DNA of 48,958 nucleotides from Aporhodopirellula sallentina SM41. Its GTDB lineage: Bacteria; Planctomycetota; Planctomycetia; Pirellulales; Pirellulaceae. The DNA lies in NCBI RefSeq assembly GCF_000346505.1, contig NZ_ANOH01000121.1, positions 1 through 48,958 of the forward strand, read 5' to 3'. Both the position numbers and the translations under genes were made by a program. Below are positions 1 through 9,045 of the stretch, piece by piece; position 1 is the first letter of the stretch; each line of letters opens with the position of its first letter. The notes beneath the pieces are model-generated. The model was not told the origin of the DNA and did not search any database. It worked only from the letters and a program-made list of their open reading frames with translations.

Positions 1-93
1 GGACTGCTCGGTTCGGCAATCATTCAAGAACGCGTCATTGACCTGTTGGATCTGCCCGCACTGATCCAACTCGCCGGCCATCGCATCGCCTAA
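1..93 (+). CDS. cheA: CheA histidine kinase, C-terminal end (partial)
   Basis: The window opens inside a reading frame that gives 30 residues and a TAA stop. The sequence GSAIIQERVIDLLDLPALI matches the last strand and helix of the CheW-like P5 domain that ends CheA kinases. CheW follows 27 nt later in the same direction. CheA phosphorylates CheY and CheB in response to receptor state. Only the tail is visible, so the call rests on this short motif plus the cheW-mcp-cheY-cheB-cheR context. A stand-alone CheW-like protein is the alternative. Confidence 0.7.
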   Translation, partial: GLLGSAIIQERVIDLLDLPALIQLAGHRIA

Positions 94-120
94 CAAACCA
101 ATCTTACAGAGAACTTATTC

Positions 121-558
121 ATGATCGACGACGACCAAATCTGCACGTTCAGTTTGGACAAGCAAGTCTTCGGAATCGAAGTCAAAGCCGTCCAAGAAGT
201 GATCCGCTACCAAAACATGACCGAAGTGCCACTCGCCGACGAATCGGTGTGTGGACTGATCAACCTCCGAGGCCAGATCGTTACCGCGGTCGACTTGCGA
301 ACTCGACTCGGGCTACCCGACCGGGCATCCGACCAACTCCCGATGAACATCATCGTCCGAGGCGATTCCGGCAGCACCACGAGTTTCCTCGTCGACTCCA
401 TCGGCGAGGTGAAAATGATCGACCCGAAGAACTTCGAACGCACACCAGGAACCTTGGGTGGAGTCGCCAGCGAAATCATTCGAGGAGCCTACAAAACGGA
501 CGATGAACTCATCTTAATTCTCGATAGGGAGCGGGCCATGAACGTCAGTTTGAATTAA
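121..558 (+). CDS. cheW: CheW coupling protein
   Basis: This 145-residue protein is a single CheW domain, the usual length for CheW. It couples the CheA kinase to the signalling tips of chemoreceptors in the cytoplasm. The start FSLDKQVFGIEVKAVQEVI is the typical first strand and helix of the fold, and the central VCGLINLRGQIVTAVDLR is the conserved CheW motif, including the Arg-Gly turn that contacts receptors. It lies directly behind the cheA end and 79 nt before the receptor gene, so all three probably form one transcript. Family assignment is secure. Which receptors it serves is inferred from position. Confidence 0.93.
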   Translation: MIDDDQICTFSLDKQVFGIEVKAVQEVIRYQNMTEVPLADESVCGLINLRGQIVTAVDLRTRLGLPDRASDQLPMNIIVRGDSGSTTSFLVDSIGEVKMIDPKNFERTPGTLGGVASEIIRGAYKTDDELILILDRERAMNVSLN

Positions 559-637
559 CTCCTCATCTCTCTCGACTCTTCCGTCTCTCACGTCACTTCA
601 ACAAATTTCTGCAACACTTCAAACCTATCAATAAACC

Positions 638-3157
638 ATGGCAACTACACTCGACACACCGAAAACGACCACTCAATCCCGCGCTCGCAAAACGAAAGCG
701 GCACCGCGCACACCCAAAACCGCGGCCAAGGTCGATAACAGCCTTCAACTCGCTGCCGACGTCCTCAACGCCTCGCAACTCGTGATGGAACTCGACAACG
801 ACGGCGTTGTCTTGAGTGCAAACGATCGCCTGCTGGACCTGTGGAGCCGCAGTTCTGACGAAGTCGTCGGTTCGCCGTTGAGCAGCCTGATGCCAAAGAC
901 CAACCGGGCAACCAACCGCTGCAAAGAGTTGGTGCAGAACCTCGCGAGCGGCAGTGTCGAATCCGGCGAATACCTGTTGAGCAACGCCGACGATTCGAAC
1001 TGCTGGCTCGATTTGACGTTCTACCCGGTCGAAGCCGCCGACGGATCGATCGAAAAGACACTCGTGATCGGCAGCGACATCACCGAGAAGAAAGAACTGC
1101 AAGATCAAGTCAGCGAACTGCAGGTCTACGTCGACGTGGTCAACATGACCAGCATCGTTTCGGAGTCGGACCTCAAGGGCGACATCGTCTCGATCAACGA
1201 GAAATTCATCGAGGTTTCGAAGTACGGTCGAGATGAATTGATCGGTTTCCCACACAGCACGACACGTCACCCCGACATGTCGAAGGAAGTGTTCAAGGAA
1301 CTGTGGTCCACCATCGGACGCGGCAAACCATTCCGCGGCATCATCAAGAACCGCGCCAAAGACGGCAACCCATATTACGTCGACGCAGTGATCGCCCCCG
1401 TGATGGGCGAAAACGGAAAGCCGCGTAAGTACATCGGCATTCGTTACGATTTGACCGAAACCGAAATCGCTCGCCACAACACCAACGGTTTGCTCGACGC
1501 GATCAACGCGACCAACGCCTTCGCCGAGTTTGACCTCGACGGCAATGTGATCTCGGCAAACGACATCTTCTTGACCCTGATGGGATACACGAACGAAGAA
1601 ATCGAAGGCAAACCACACCGCACGTTCGTCGATCCGGTTTACTCGCGTTCGGAAGAGTACGCGAACTTTTGGAATGAACTGAAAGCGGGCGTTCCCCAAT
1701 CAGGAACGGTCAAACGCGTCACCAAGTCAGGCGAAGAAGTTTGGCTGCACGGCGTTTATGCCCCGATCAAAGACGAAATGGGACGCGTGGCCAAATACGT
1801 CCAAATCGTCAGCGATGTTACCGAGGAAAAGACCCGCAACGCCGACTACGAGGGTCAACTCGCTGCGATCGGCAAGGCTCAAGCCGTGATCGAGTTCAAC
1901 CTCGACGGCACGATCATCACCGCCAACGATAACTTCCTCGGTGCACTCGGATACACGCTCGGCGAGATCCAAGGCAAGCATCACCGCACCTTCGTCACTC
2001 CGGAACACGCCGCCTCGCCTGAGTATCAACAACTCTGGGAAGGCCTTAACCGTGGCGAATTCCAAGCCGCTGAGTTCAAACGAATCACCAAGAGCGGTGA
2101 AGAGATTTGGATCCAAGCGTCTTACAACCCGATCTTCGACCTCAACGGCAACCCGTTCAAGGTCGTTAAGTTCGCAACCGACATCACCGATCAGGTCAAG
2201 GCTCGCGAAGAACTCAAGAAGAACGTCGAAGAGATCCTCGGCGTCGTCAACGCAGCCTCCGACGGTGACCTCACCCAAGAGATCCACGTCGAAGGCGAAG
2301 ACGCGATCGGCCAAGTCGGTTCACGTCTGCAGAAGTTCTTCACCGATCTGCGTGGCAGCATCGAGTCCATCGCCGAGAACGCCACCTCGTTGGCCGGTGC
2401 GTCGGAAGAACTATCCGCGGTCAGCACACAAATGAGCAGCAACGCCGAAGAAACTTCTTCGCAAGCACAAATCGTTTCGAGTGCCTCGACCGAGGTCAGT
2501 CAAAACATCCAAACGGTGACCACCGGCATCGAAGAGTTGAACTCAGCGATTCGCGAAATTGCTCGCAACGCAACCGAGGCATCGAAGGTTTCCAATCAAG
2601 CCGTCGGAGTCGCCAGCGACACCAACGACACGATCACGAAACTCGGAGCGAGCAGTATCGAGATCGGCAAGGTCGTCAAGGTGATTACCTCGATCGCGGA
2701 ACAAACCAACCTTCTCGCCCTCAACGCGACCATCGAAGCCGCTCGAGCCGGCGAGGCAGGGAAAGGTTTCGCAGTGGTTGCCAACGAAGTCAAGGAACTC
2801 GCCAAGGAAACCGCGAAAGCGACCGAAGACATCAGCGGCAAGATTGAAACGATTCAATCGGACACCACCGGTGCTGTCTCCGCCATCCGAGAAATCAGCG
2901 ATGTCATCAACCAAATCAATGACATCTCCAACACCATCGCGAGTGCGGTGGAAGAACAAACGGCAACCGCAAACGAAATCAGCCGCAACATCGGCGAGGC
3001 TTCCCAAGGTGCCGACGAAATCGCGAAGAACATCACCTCGGTTGCCTCGGCTGCCGAAAGCACTTCGCAAGGTGCCGGCAACACCCAGCAAGCCGCCGGC
3101 GAACTGTCCGAGATGTCATCGGCACTGCAACAACTGGTGATGCGTTTCAAATTCTAG
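638..3157 (+). CDS. Soluble methyl-accepting chemotaxis protein with four PAS domains
   Basis: This 839-residue receptor has no transmembrane segment or signal peptide, so it should sense from the cytoplasm. A basic, Thr/Ala-rich leader (residues 1-35) is followed by four tandem PAS domains at about 40-150, 165-280, 283-400 and 406-515, then a HAMP-like linker (about 520-585) and a long helical signalling domain. The conserved hairpin tip [20 protein letters not shown] lies near residues 687-706 and binds CheA/CheW. PAS2 carries the Aer-type features RHPDM and [14 protein letters not shown], a pattern of FAD-binding energy sensors. PAS3 and PAS4 are near-duplicates (GKPHRTFV / GKHHRTFV). There is no C-terminal CheR/CheB-binding pentapeptide; the protein ends MRFKF. 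The cofactor is inferred, not shown. Confidence 0.92.
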   Translation: MATTLDTPKTTTQSRARKTKAAPRTPKTAAKVDNSLQLAADVLNASQLVMELDNDGVVLSANDRLLDLWSRSSDEVVGSPLSSLMPKTNRATNRCKELVQNLASGSVESGEYLLSNADDSNCWLDLTFYPVEAADGSIEKTLVIGSDITEKKELQDQVSELQVYVDVVNMTSIVSESDLKGDIVSINEKFIEVSKYGRDELIGFPHSTTRHPDMSKEVFKELWSTIGRGKPFRGIIKNRAKDGNPYYVDAVIAPVMGENGKPRKYIGIRYDLTETEIARHNTNGLLDAINATNAFAEFDLDGNVISANDIFLTLMGYTNEEIEGKPHRTFVDPVYSRSEEYANFWNELKAGVPQSGTVKRVTKSGEEVWLHGVYAPIKDEMGRVAKYVQIVSDVTEEKTRNADYEGQLAAIGKAQAVIEFNLDGTIITANDNFLGALGYTLGEIQGKHHRTFVTPEHAASPEYQQLWEGLNRGEFQAAEFKRITKSGEEIWIQASYNPIFDLNGNPFKVVKFATDITDQVKAREELKKNVEEILGVVNAASDGDLTQEIHVEGEDAIGQVGSRLQKFFTDLRGSIESIAENATSLAGASEELSAVSTQMSSNAEETSSQAQIVSSASTEVSQNIQTVTTGIEELNSAIREIARNATEASKVSNQAVGVASDTNDTITKLGASSIEIGKVVKVITSIAEQTNLLALNATIEAARAGEAGKGFAVVANEVKELAKETAKATEDISGKIETIQSDTTGAVSAIREISDVINQINDISNTIASAVEEQTATANEISRNIGEASQGADEIAKNITSVASAAESTSQGAGNTQQAAGELSEMSSALQQLVMRFKF

Positions 3158-3170
3158 ACGCGACGTTCGA

Positions 3171-3204
3171 GCGGCCTGGTGACGAACCTTTCTCACCAGG
3201 CCGC
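3171..3204 (+). terminator. Strong hairpin between receptor gene and cheY
   Basis: A perfect 12-bp stem (GCGGCCTGGTGA with its complement) closes a 10-nt loop, starting 14 nt after the receptor stop codon. No T-run follows, so it is not a textbook intrinsic terminator. It could attenuate read-through into cheY or stabilise the 3' end of the receptor mRNA. It falls in the largest gap (192 nt) of the core cluster. Confidence 0.5.
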
Positions 3205-3349
3205 CCGTTCGCGGTCACTCGCTCGCGGTCACTCTTTCGCTGCCACTTGTTGGCGGCCGCCTGTTTGCACCGGGCTGTTATTGACCGCCCGTTTATCACG
3301 CCCCTTGACTCTCAATCTCTCGCAACTCCTCACCGATCAGAATAGAAAA

Positions 3350-3724
3350 ATGAACGTCTTAATCGTTGACGACTCTCGTGTCATTCGCAACATGATCGCA
3401 CGAATCATGCGGACGTTTGGCTACGAAACCCATGAGGCCGGCAATGGCATCGAGGGACTCGACCAACTCGCAAAACTCGGCGAAATGGACTTGATCCTGG
3501 TCGACTGGAACATGCCGGAGATGGACGGATTGGAATTCATCAAGGCCGTCCGTGCGGATGCAGACCACGCCCACACACCGATGATCATGGTGACCACGGA
3601 GTCGGAAATGGATCGCATGGCACTCGCCTTCATGGCAGGTGTCAACGAGTACATCATGAAGCCGTTTACTGAAGAGAACATCGGTTCCAAACTCGAAATC
3701 CTCGGCATTGGAACAGCGGTATGA
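3350..3724 (+). CDS. cheY: CheY-type response regulator
   Basis: A 124-residue stand-alone receiver domain. The acidic pocket is visible at VDDS near residues 7-10, the phospho-acceptor is Asp52 in LVDWNMPEMDG, Thr is in VTTES, and the conserved Lys is in YIMKPF. It should be phosphorylated by CheA and act on the motility output. The ATG here begins MNVLIVDDS, the natural first strand. A longer in-frame extension upstream reads through the intergenic hairpin region and is not receiver-like. The stop overlaps the cheB start (ATGA), which implies translational coupling. Confidence 0.93.
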   Translation: MNVLIVDDSRVIRNMIARIMRTFGYETHEAGNGIEGLDQLAKLGEMDLILVDWNMPEMDGLEFIKAVRADADHAHTPMIMVTTESEMDRMALAFMAGVNEYIMKPFTEENIGSKLEILGIGTAV

Positions 3725-4857
3725 GCGACTCACCACGCATTCGCGTGATGATCGTCGACGATTCGACGGTCATCCGGCGTCTGCTCACACAAACGTTAGC
3801 CGAGGACCCTTCGGTGGAAGTGGTCGGGACGGCACCCAACGGCAAAATTGCCTTGGCGAAGATCCCGACGCTCAAACCGGATGTGCTCACCCTCGACATC
3901 GAAATGCCAGAGATGGACGGGCTGCAAACGCTGACCGAGCTTCGCAAGGTCAACAAAACGCTGCCCGTGATCATGTTCAGCACACTCACCCAACGCGGCG
4001 CCGAAGGCACCCTCGATGCGTTGGAAAGAGGAGCAAACGACTACGTCGGCAAACCTGCCAACGTGGGCAGTGTTACCGAAGCCATGAACCGAGTTCGTGG
4101 CGAGATGATTCCAAAACTCAAGGCGCTTTGTCCGCAGAAAGGTGCTCCCGCTTCGACGCGCAACCGAATCGCCGCTGCGACACCTCAACCAAGCACCGCA
4201 ACACCGGCCCCCTCGGTCAGTCTGCGACCACGCGATCGGAAAACACGCATCGACATCCTCGCTATCGGAGTGTCGACAGGTGGACCGAACGCGTTGTCGA
4301 CGGTCTTGCCAGCCCTACCGGGTGACTTTCCGATTCCGATCGTGATCGTGCAGCACATGCCGCCGATCTTTACCAAACACCTGGCCGATCGACTCAATCA
4401 GAAATGCGAGATCGAAGTCGCCGAAGCGAAAGCGGGTGACCCCTTATTGCCGGGGCACGCGTGGATCGCACCAGGCGACTTTCACATGGTCACCGAAGTT
4501 CGTGGAACAACCGCTCAGATCGGCATCCATCAAGGCGAACAGGAAAACTCCTGCCGCCCGGCCGTCGATGTGCTGTTTCGCAGCGTCGCCAAAGCCTATG
4601 GCAGCAACACGCTCGCGTGCGTGCTGACAGGAATGGGCAGTGACGGACTCGAAGGATGCAAAGTGGTCGCTGACAAAGGCGGTCAAATCATCGCACAGGA
4701 CCGAGACACCTCGGTCGTATGGGGAATGCCCGCAGCGGTCACCAACGCGGGACTCGCAAACCAGGTGCTGCCGCTGCAACAAATCAGCAGCGAGCTCACC
4801 CGGCACGCACTCAATGGACGACACCGACGACAACTTGCCAGCGTAGGGGCGCTGTAA
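3721..4857 (+). CDS. cheB: CheB protein-glutamate methylesterase
   Basis: This 378-residue protein has an N-terminal receiver (residues about 5-125, phospho-acceptor Asp59 in LTLDIEMPEMDG), a Pro/Thr/Ala-rich linker (about 135-170) and a C-terminal methylesterase domain. The catalytic triad is visible as Ser185 in GVSTGG, His212 in VQHMPP and Asp308 in GMGSDG, at spacing matching enteric CheB. It removes receptor methyl groups and deamidates glutamines, giving adaptation. It overlaps cheY by 4 nt and its stop codon overlaps the cheR start (TAATG). Length and motifs are normal. Confidence 0.95.
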   Translation: MSDSPRIRVMIVDDSTVIRRLLTQTLAEDPSVEVVGTAPNGKIALAKIPTLKPDVLTLDIEMPEMDGLQTLTELRKVNKTLPVIMFSTLTQRGAEGTLDALERGANDYVGKPANVGSVTEAMNRVRGEMIPKLKALCPQKGAPASTRNRIAAATPQPSTATPAPSVSLRPRDRKTRIDILAIGVSTGGPNALSTVLPALPGDFPIPIVIVQHMPPIFTKHLADRLNQKCEIEVAEAKAGDPLLPGHAWIAPGDFHMVTEVRGTTAQIGIHQGEQENSCRPAVDVLFRSVAKAYGSNTLACVLTGMGSDGLEGCKVVADKGGQIIAQDRDTSVVWGMPAAVTNAGLANQVLPLQQISSELTRHALNGRHRRQLASVGAL

Positions 4858-5696
4858 TGACAACACTAGCTGCAAACGGTCTATCGCCGACCGACTTCGA
4901 CTTTCTCGCCAAACTGGTTCTCGAACGATCCGCCATCGTGCTCGAGCAGAGCAAATCGTATCTGCTCGAATCGCGACTCAATCCCGTCGCACGCGAAAAC
5001 GGTTTCGACACCATTGGCGAACTGGCCGATGCCTTGCGAAAACCAAACCATCGCCAATTGGCCGATGCAGTCGTCGATGCCATGACGACCAACGAAACCA
5101 GCTTCTATCGTGATATTCATCCGTTTGAGGTTCTCAAGAAACAGCTTCTTCCCGAACTGATCGAGAAACGGTCCAAGGAAAAACGCCTCACCATCTGGTC
5201 GAACGCCTGTTCGAGCGGCCAGGAGGTTTACTCGATCGCGATGATGATCCGAGAGCACTTTCCTCAACTGCTCGATTGGGACGTGCGTTTACGAGCGACC
5301 GACCTTTCGAACGATATTCTCGAAAGGGCACAGAAAGGGATCTTCAATCAAACCGAGGTCAACCGCGGTCTACCGATGCAATTACTGATGAAGTACTTCC
5401 ATCGCGAAGGGGTGCATTGGCAAATCAACGACGACATTCGTTCGATGGTGCGGTTCGACAGTGTCAACCTAATCGAAAACTGGCCACTCACGTTGGCAAA
5501 CGTCGATGTCGTGTTCCTGCGAAACGTGCTGATCTATTTCACGCCCGATACCAAACGCCAAATCCTCGCCAAGGTTCGACAACGAATCAAAGACGACGGT
5601 TGTCTGTTCCTCGGAGGATCAGAGAACACGATGAACCTGACCAACGAATTCGAAAGAGTTCAGGTCGATCGAACCGTCTACTACCGACCGGTATGA
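4857..5696 (+). CDS. cheR: CheR chemoreceptor methyltransferase
   Basis: This 279-residue protein is an SAM-dependent methyltransferase that adds methyl groups to receptor glutamates. The N-terminal helical domain (residues about 10-80) ends in the family signature TNETSFYRD. The SAM-binding strand reads WSNACSSGQEVYSIAM, a mild variant of the usual CSTGEEPYS loop, and the later ATDLS and VFLRNVLIYF motifs are intact. The start chosen is the ATG of the TAATG overlap with cheB. Longer upstream in-frame codons lie inside cheB and are not family-like. Confidence 0.94.
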   Translation: MTTLAANGLSPTDFDFLAKLVLERSAIVLEQSKSYLLESRLNPVARENGFDTIGELADALRKPNHRQLADAVVDAMTTNETSFYRDIHPFEVLKKQLLPELIEKRSKEKRLTIWSNACSSGQEVYSIAMMIREHFPQLLDWDVRLRATDLSNDILERAQKGIFNQTEVNRGLPMQLLMKYFHREGVHWQINDDIRSMVRFDSVNLIENWPLTLANVDVVFLRNVLIYFTPDTKRQILAKVRQRIKDDGCLFLGGSENTMNLTNEFERVQVDRTVYYRPV

Positions 5697-5856
5697 GACG
5701 ACTGATTGAAACAGGACGAGGGAAATTCTTTCTTTGTCTTAGACCATAACCAACCGAAACCATCCTGCGACATCCCACCTGCTGGCGATTCGCTAGCCAC
5801 CGTCGCTCGACCGATTTCGCGCGCAATCCAACTTATCAACAAAGGGCAATCCCATC

Positions 5857-6333
5857 ATGGACATTCAACCTATCGAACCGAGTCATGTCGTCGAACTCGT
5901 ACAAGCGATCTTCGACAACATGCTTCAAATGCCATGCGAACCGAATGATTCATCGCCACAAAGCGAAGCATCCTTCACCGAGGACCGGCTCGTCGGTTGC
6001 GTTCAAATCCAAGGTGATTGGGTCGGCGCTGTCGAAATCCACACACCGTTGGAACTGGGCCGTAAAGCCGCTTCGGCGATGCTGATGGTTCCCGACGAAG
6101 ACGTTTCCATGGAAGACGTTCAAGACACGATCGCTGAACTGTCCAACATGGTCGGCGGCAGCATCAAAGCGATCCTTCCCGGCCAGTCCACACTGTCTCT
6201 TCCAAGTGTTGCCAGCGGCGCGGGACTCGATTTCAAACTCGCCAACGTCGTGCACACTCAATCTGTCGGTTTGCGAAGCAACGACACTGATTTCTCGATC
6301 GCGATTCGTCACCAAGAACCACAACCCCAATAG
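5857..6333 (+). CDS. CheX-like CheY-P phosphatase
   Basis: This 158-residue protein fits the CheX/CheC phosphatase fold. The decisive signature is D90-T-I-A-E94-L-S-N97, the D-x3-E-x2-N motif whose Glu and Asn act on phospho-CheY, followed by GGSIKAILPG and SLPSV, the usual second-half elements. No CheZ or CheD is visible nearby, so this protein and the related one at 7389 probably provide signal termination. It starts 160 nt after cheR. The gap contains no gene. It was named from the motif; CheC rather than CheX is the alternative. Confidence 0.8.
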   Translation: MDIQPIEPSHVVELVQAIFDNMLQMPCEPNDSSPQSEASFTEDRLVGCVQIQGDWVGAVEIHTPLELGRKAASAMLMVPDEDVSMEDVQDTIAELSNMVGGSIKAILPGQSTLSLPSVASGAGLDFKLANVVHTQSVGLRSNDTDFSIAIRHQEPQPQ

Positions 6334-6395
6334 TCGCGTGACGTTCACGCGACGTTTTGGATTCTTTCACCAAGTAATTCTAACAAAGGTGTGTC

Positions 6396-6857
6396 ATGGG
6401 TCATCACGAACACCCTCAACTCTGCCGCCTCATATATTGCAGCGAAGCGTGCAAGCCACTTCCGATGGAATCGTTCCTGCAAATTCGTCGCGAGGCCCGT
6501 GACATAAACCAACGTGACGGCATTACTGGCATCCTCGCTTTCGGCGAAGGACGCTTCATGCAGATACTCGAAGGGGATCAGGAAACCGTTTCGCAAACGT
6601 ACGCCCGGATCGTACTGGATTCGCGACACCACAGTTGCAAACTGATTCAATTCACCTTCTGCCCCGAAAGGTTCTTTGAAGGTTGGACGATGCGTCACCT
6701 GACCGTCCAGAAAGAGATGCTCGAGGAGATCGAGTTCTTCGAAGAGTTCCAACCTCATCTCTGGTCTGCCGAGCGTTGCCTCAGCTTCGCACTGAAGTAC
6801 ACCGTTTGGGCACGACAGAACCGGCCGGAATCATCCAGCGAGTTGACCATCGCCTAA
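6396..6857 (+). CDS. BLUF-domain blue-light receptor
   Basis: A 153-residue short BLUF protein. The domain covers about residues 9-101, followed by a 50-residue acidic helical cap with no output enzyme. All photocycle residues of AppA are present at identical spacing: Tyr14 (AppA Tyr21), Asn38 (Asn45), Gln56 (Gln63), Trp97 (Trp104) and Met99 (Met106). It should therefore bind FAD and show the 10-nm red-shift photocycle. Having no effector domain, it presumably signals by protein-protein contact. It lies between a CheX-type phosphatase and a second CheY, 62 nt behind the former. The light-taxis role is inferred from that position. Confidence 0.92.
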   Translation: MGHHEHPQLCRLIYCSEACKPLPMESFLQIRREARDINQRDGITGILAFGEGRFMQILEGDQETVSQTYARIVLDSRHHSCKLIQFTFCPERFFEGWTMRHLTVQKEMLEEIEFFEEFQPHLWSAERCLSFALKYTVWARQNRPESSSELTIA

Positions 6858-6980
6858 CCACGCGTTCTCGGATCGACACGAAACGCACCAACCATAACGA
6901 CCATCGATTACCCGCGGGCACCCTGCCTTGCGATCTTGGATAACCATAACTCTATTTAACTCTCTGCGGAGCCTACTGCC

Positions 6981-7352
6981 ATGCGTGTTTTACTAGCCGA
7001 AGATTCTGGCGTGATGCGAAAGATCATCAGTCGAGGATTGCACAGCCTTTGGGTGGAAGAAATTGTCGAAGCAGCCGATGGTGCGATCGCACTCGGACTG
7101 TTCGAAAAAGAAAACAACTTCGATCTCGTGCTCACCGACTGGAACATGCCCAACATGAACGGTCTCGATCTGGTCAAAGCGATCCGTGCGACCGGATCCA
7201 AAGTGCCAATCATGATGATCACCACGGAAGCCGAGAAGGCACGTGTCGTCGAAGCCATCCAAGCGGGCATCAATGACTACTTGGTGAAACCTTTTGACCA
7301 AAATATGTTGCAAGAAAAACTGGACAGAGTCCTACCGAAGGCCAAGAGTTAA
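6981..7352 (+). CDS. Second CheY-type response regulator
   Basis: A 123-residue stand-alone receiver. Visible features are the acidic pair in LLAEDSG, phospho-acceptor Asp53 in LTDWNMPNMNG, ITTEAE after strand 4, and YLVKPF with the conserved Lys. It resembles the first CheY (shared DWNMP and TTE patterns) but is a distinct paralogue, and it sits between the BLUF gene and a second CheX-like gene. It may be a dedicated target or phosphate sink for the light or redox branch. That split is inferred. Confidence 0.92.
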   Translation: MRVLLAEDSGVMRKIISRGLHSLWVEEIVEAADGAIALGLFEKENNFDLVLTDWNMPNMNGLDLVKAIRATGSKVPIMMITTEAEKARVVEAIQAGINDYLVKPFDQNMLQEKLDRVLPKAKS

Positions 7353-7388
7353 CCCAGCCTTCACGCCGGATGTGCTTGCCGGCCATCC

Positions 7389-7937
7389 ATGACTCTTCCG
7401 AGCGACGGAATGAACACTGACCCAATGACGATCGAGATGGCGGTTACTGATGCCATCGATCAATCGGTACGCAACACGTTTCAAACGATGTTGGGCACCG
7501 ATGTCGTGAACATCAGCCACACGGCAAACAACCGTTTTGCAGCGTCAGATAGCGACGGCATGGGAAGTGACTCCGACCGCATTCTGTCGATTGAAATGTC
7601 ATGGACCGGGGGCCTGACTGGATTCCTCACGCTGATCGTCGACACGCACTCGGCGGATCGATGGGCAAACGCTCTACTCGGCGGTCGAGAATGCGAGGAG
7701 GGGCACCTCGTATGCCGTGAGGATCGCGACGACTCCGTCCGCGAAATCACCAACCTCATCGTGGGCGGTGCCAAGACAAGACTCGAAGACTTCAACCTGA
7801 CCATGACCTTGCCGATCGTGCGTTATGTCCAGCCCCGGTCGCTTGATTGCACCGCCGCGTCAACGGACATTCGACTAATCTATCGGGCCGACTCGGCAAA
7901 ATTCGCGCTGCTGGCGAGCGTCAACGAACGATTCTGA
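7389..7937 (+). CDS. Second CheX/CheC-like phosphatase
   Basis: This 182-residue protein has the D115-S-V-R-E119-I-T-N122 form of the CheX/CheC catalytic motif, then LIVGGAKTRLE and the TLPIV strand. The preceding SWTGGLTGFLTLIVDTHSA matches the beta strand of that fold. It begins 36 nt after the second cheY, which suggests a matched regulator/phosphatase pair. A second ATG 21 nt downstream is a possible alternative start. It differs clearly from the first CheX-like protein, so this is not a recent duplication. Confidence 0.75.
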   Translation: MTLPSDGMNTDPMTIEMAVTDAIDQSVRNTFQTMLGTDVVNISHTANNRFAASDSDGMGSDSDRILSIEMSWTGGLTGFLTLIVDTHSADRWANALLGGRECEEGHLVCREDRDDSVREITNLIVGGAKTRLEDFNLTMTLPIVRYVQPRSLDCTAASTDIRLIYRADSAKFALLASVNERF

Positions 7938-8011
7938 TCCGACAGAAGGCACCGCCGGGATCTTTCGGGCGGTCTAGTTCAGTCGCACGTGTCAGGCCAG
8001 AGCCAAACGAA

Positions 8012-8548
8012 TCAAAGCTCAATCCCGGTCATCTTCGCGAGACTTAACCTCATCAGCTCGACTTTGCGTTGGGAGTTGCCATCGAGGTGATCTCGAATCT
8101 CACTCGGGGTCAACCATCGATGTGCCGAAACCTCCGCCGGATTGCACGACAGCGGAGTGTCTTCCGCCACGCGGCTCAGCGACGCGTAGTAGGCCTTTCC
8201 CTGCATCGGTCGAATGGAATACTCGACGTCACGGCTACCTTCTCGTTCTGGAATCGGACGACGCCCTAGCCAAACGGAACGGCGGTAGTGCATCTGGTTC
8301 CGCGAGACGCCCAACTCGACATCCAAGCATTGCCGGGTCGCGTCTTCGATCGAACAATTCGGCTCGATCCCTTCTTGAGGCGGCATCCACGCGCCTCGTC
8401 CCGCCGCCGGCTGCACAAACAAAAACGCATCTCTCTCGAGTGATTGAATGAGACAAATCACGACCGGCCGATAACCGAACAATCGCTCTCGCGTCGGTCG
8501 ATCATAGGCGAGTTTTCCGGCGACTTTGATCCAATCCAACATGCCCAA
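8012..8548 (-). CDS. Nudix-fold protein with degenerate Nudix box
   Basis: A 178-residue protein whose layout matches Nudix hydrolases: a first strand VVICLIQSLERDAFLFVQPA, then WMPPQEGI, a helix where the Nudix box belongs, and a later strand KAYYASLSRV. The box itself reads SIEDATRQCLDVELGV, where the consensus REUxEExG has become QCLDVELG. The Arg and two of the metal-binding Glu are missing. It is convergent to the chemosensory cluster (75 nt between stops) and probably not part of it. It may be a non-hydrolytic binding protein. The substrate is unknown. Confidence 0.65.
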   Translation of the reverse strand: MGMLDWIKVAGKLAYDRPTRERLFGYRPVVICLIQSLERDAFLFVQPAAGRGAWMPPQEGIEPNCSIEDATRQCLDVELGVSRNQMHYRRSVWLGRRPIPEREGSRDVEYSIRPMQGKAYYASLSRVAEDTPLSCNPAEVSAHRWLTPSEIRDHLDGNSQRKVELMRLSLAKMTGIEL

Positions 8549-9045
8549 CTTCCTGTTCGAAACCCAGCAAACAAAACACCTATCCGCGAACTCATTGACC
8601 GGGCGGAATTAACAGCCATCGATGCGTGAATCTTGGCAAACGCCTGTCGGCAACACAATTCGCCGACGGTTTTGGGCTCGTCCGATCTCAATTCACGAGC
8701 GAACCCAAACCGCGAGCCGATTCCGCCCGTGTGGCAAATCCCGCCAACGAGGCGTCGTCTGCGACCGCCCCGAATCAACGCTTCGCTGCTAAACTACCAC
8801 TTTCCTGTCCCACACCATACTGCAGCCCCACTCGACGCTTCAAAATCAAATACGTGTCCACAACCCACGTGGCGGGCGTGGAACATCGCGAATGAATTTT
8901 GTTCTTTTTTAATTTTCTGTGATGGGAATCCTCCCCGTTTCTCGCACTGGGTTTTGGCGGGCTGACTGCCTCACCAACCGTTCAATCTCGCCAATCGCAT
9001 TGCCCCGTCACTTTCGCCCGCCAAGCCTATCTTCGTCTGAGTTGC
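8549..9045. other. Divergent intergenic region, no gene seen
   Basis: About 500 nt separate the minus-strand Nudix-like gene from the plus-strand kinase. Open frames here are short and not family-like. The only distinctive feature is a T-rich stretch near 8899-8915 followed by GGGAATCC, close enough to the kinase start to belong to its promoter. No motif is strong enough to assign. Confidence 0.4.

Noticed and set aside
593-1699. 368-residue minus-strand open frame opposite the chemoreceptor
   Set aside because: It is the antisense shadow of a clearly coding receptor gene; its product is Val/Asp/Phe-rich without family features.
8899-8960. ECF-type promoter (GGGAATCC with downstream CGTTTC) for the first kinase
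   Set aside because: Spacing and hexamers are too loose to support without comparison to other promoters in the genome.
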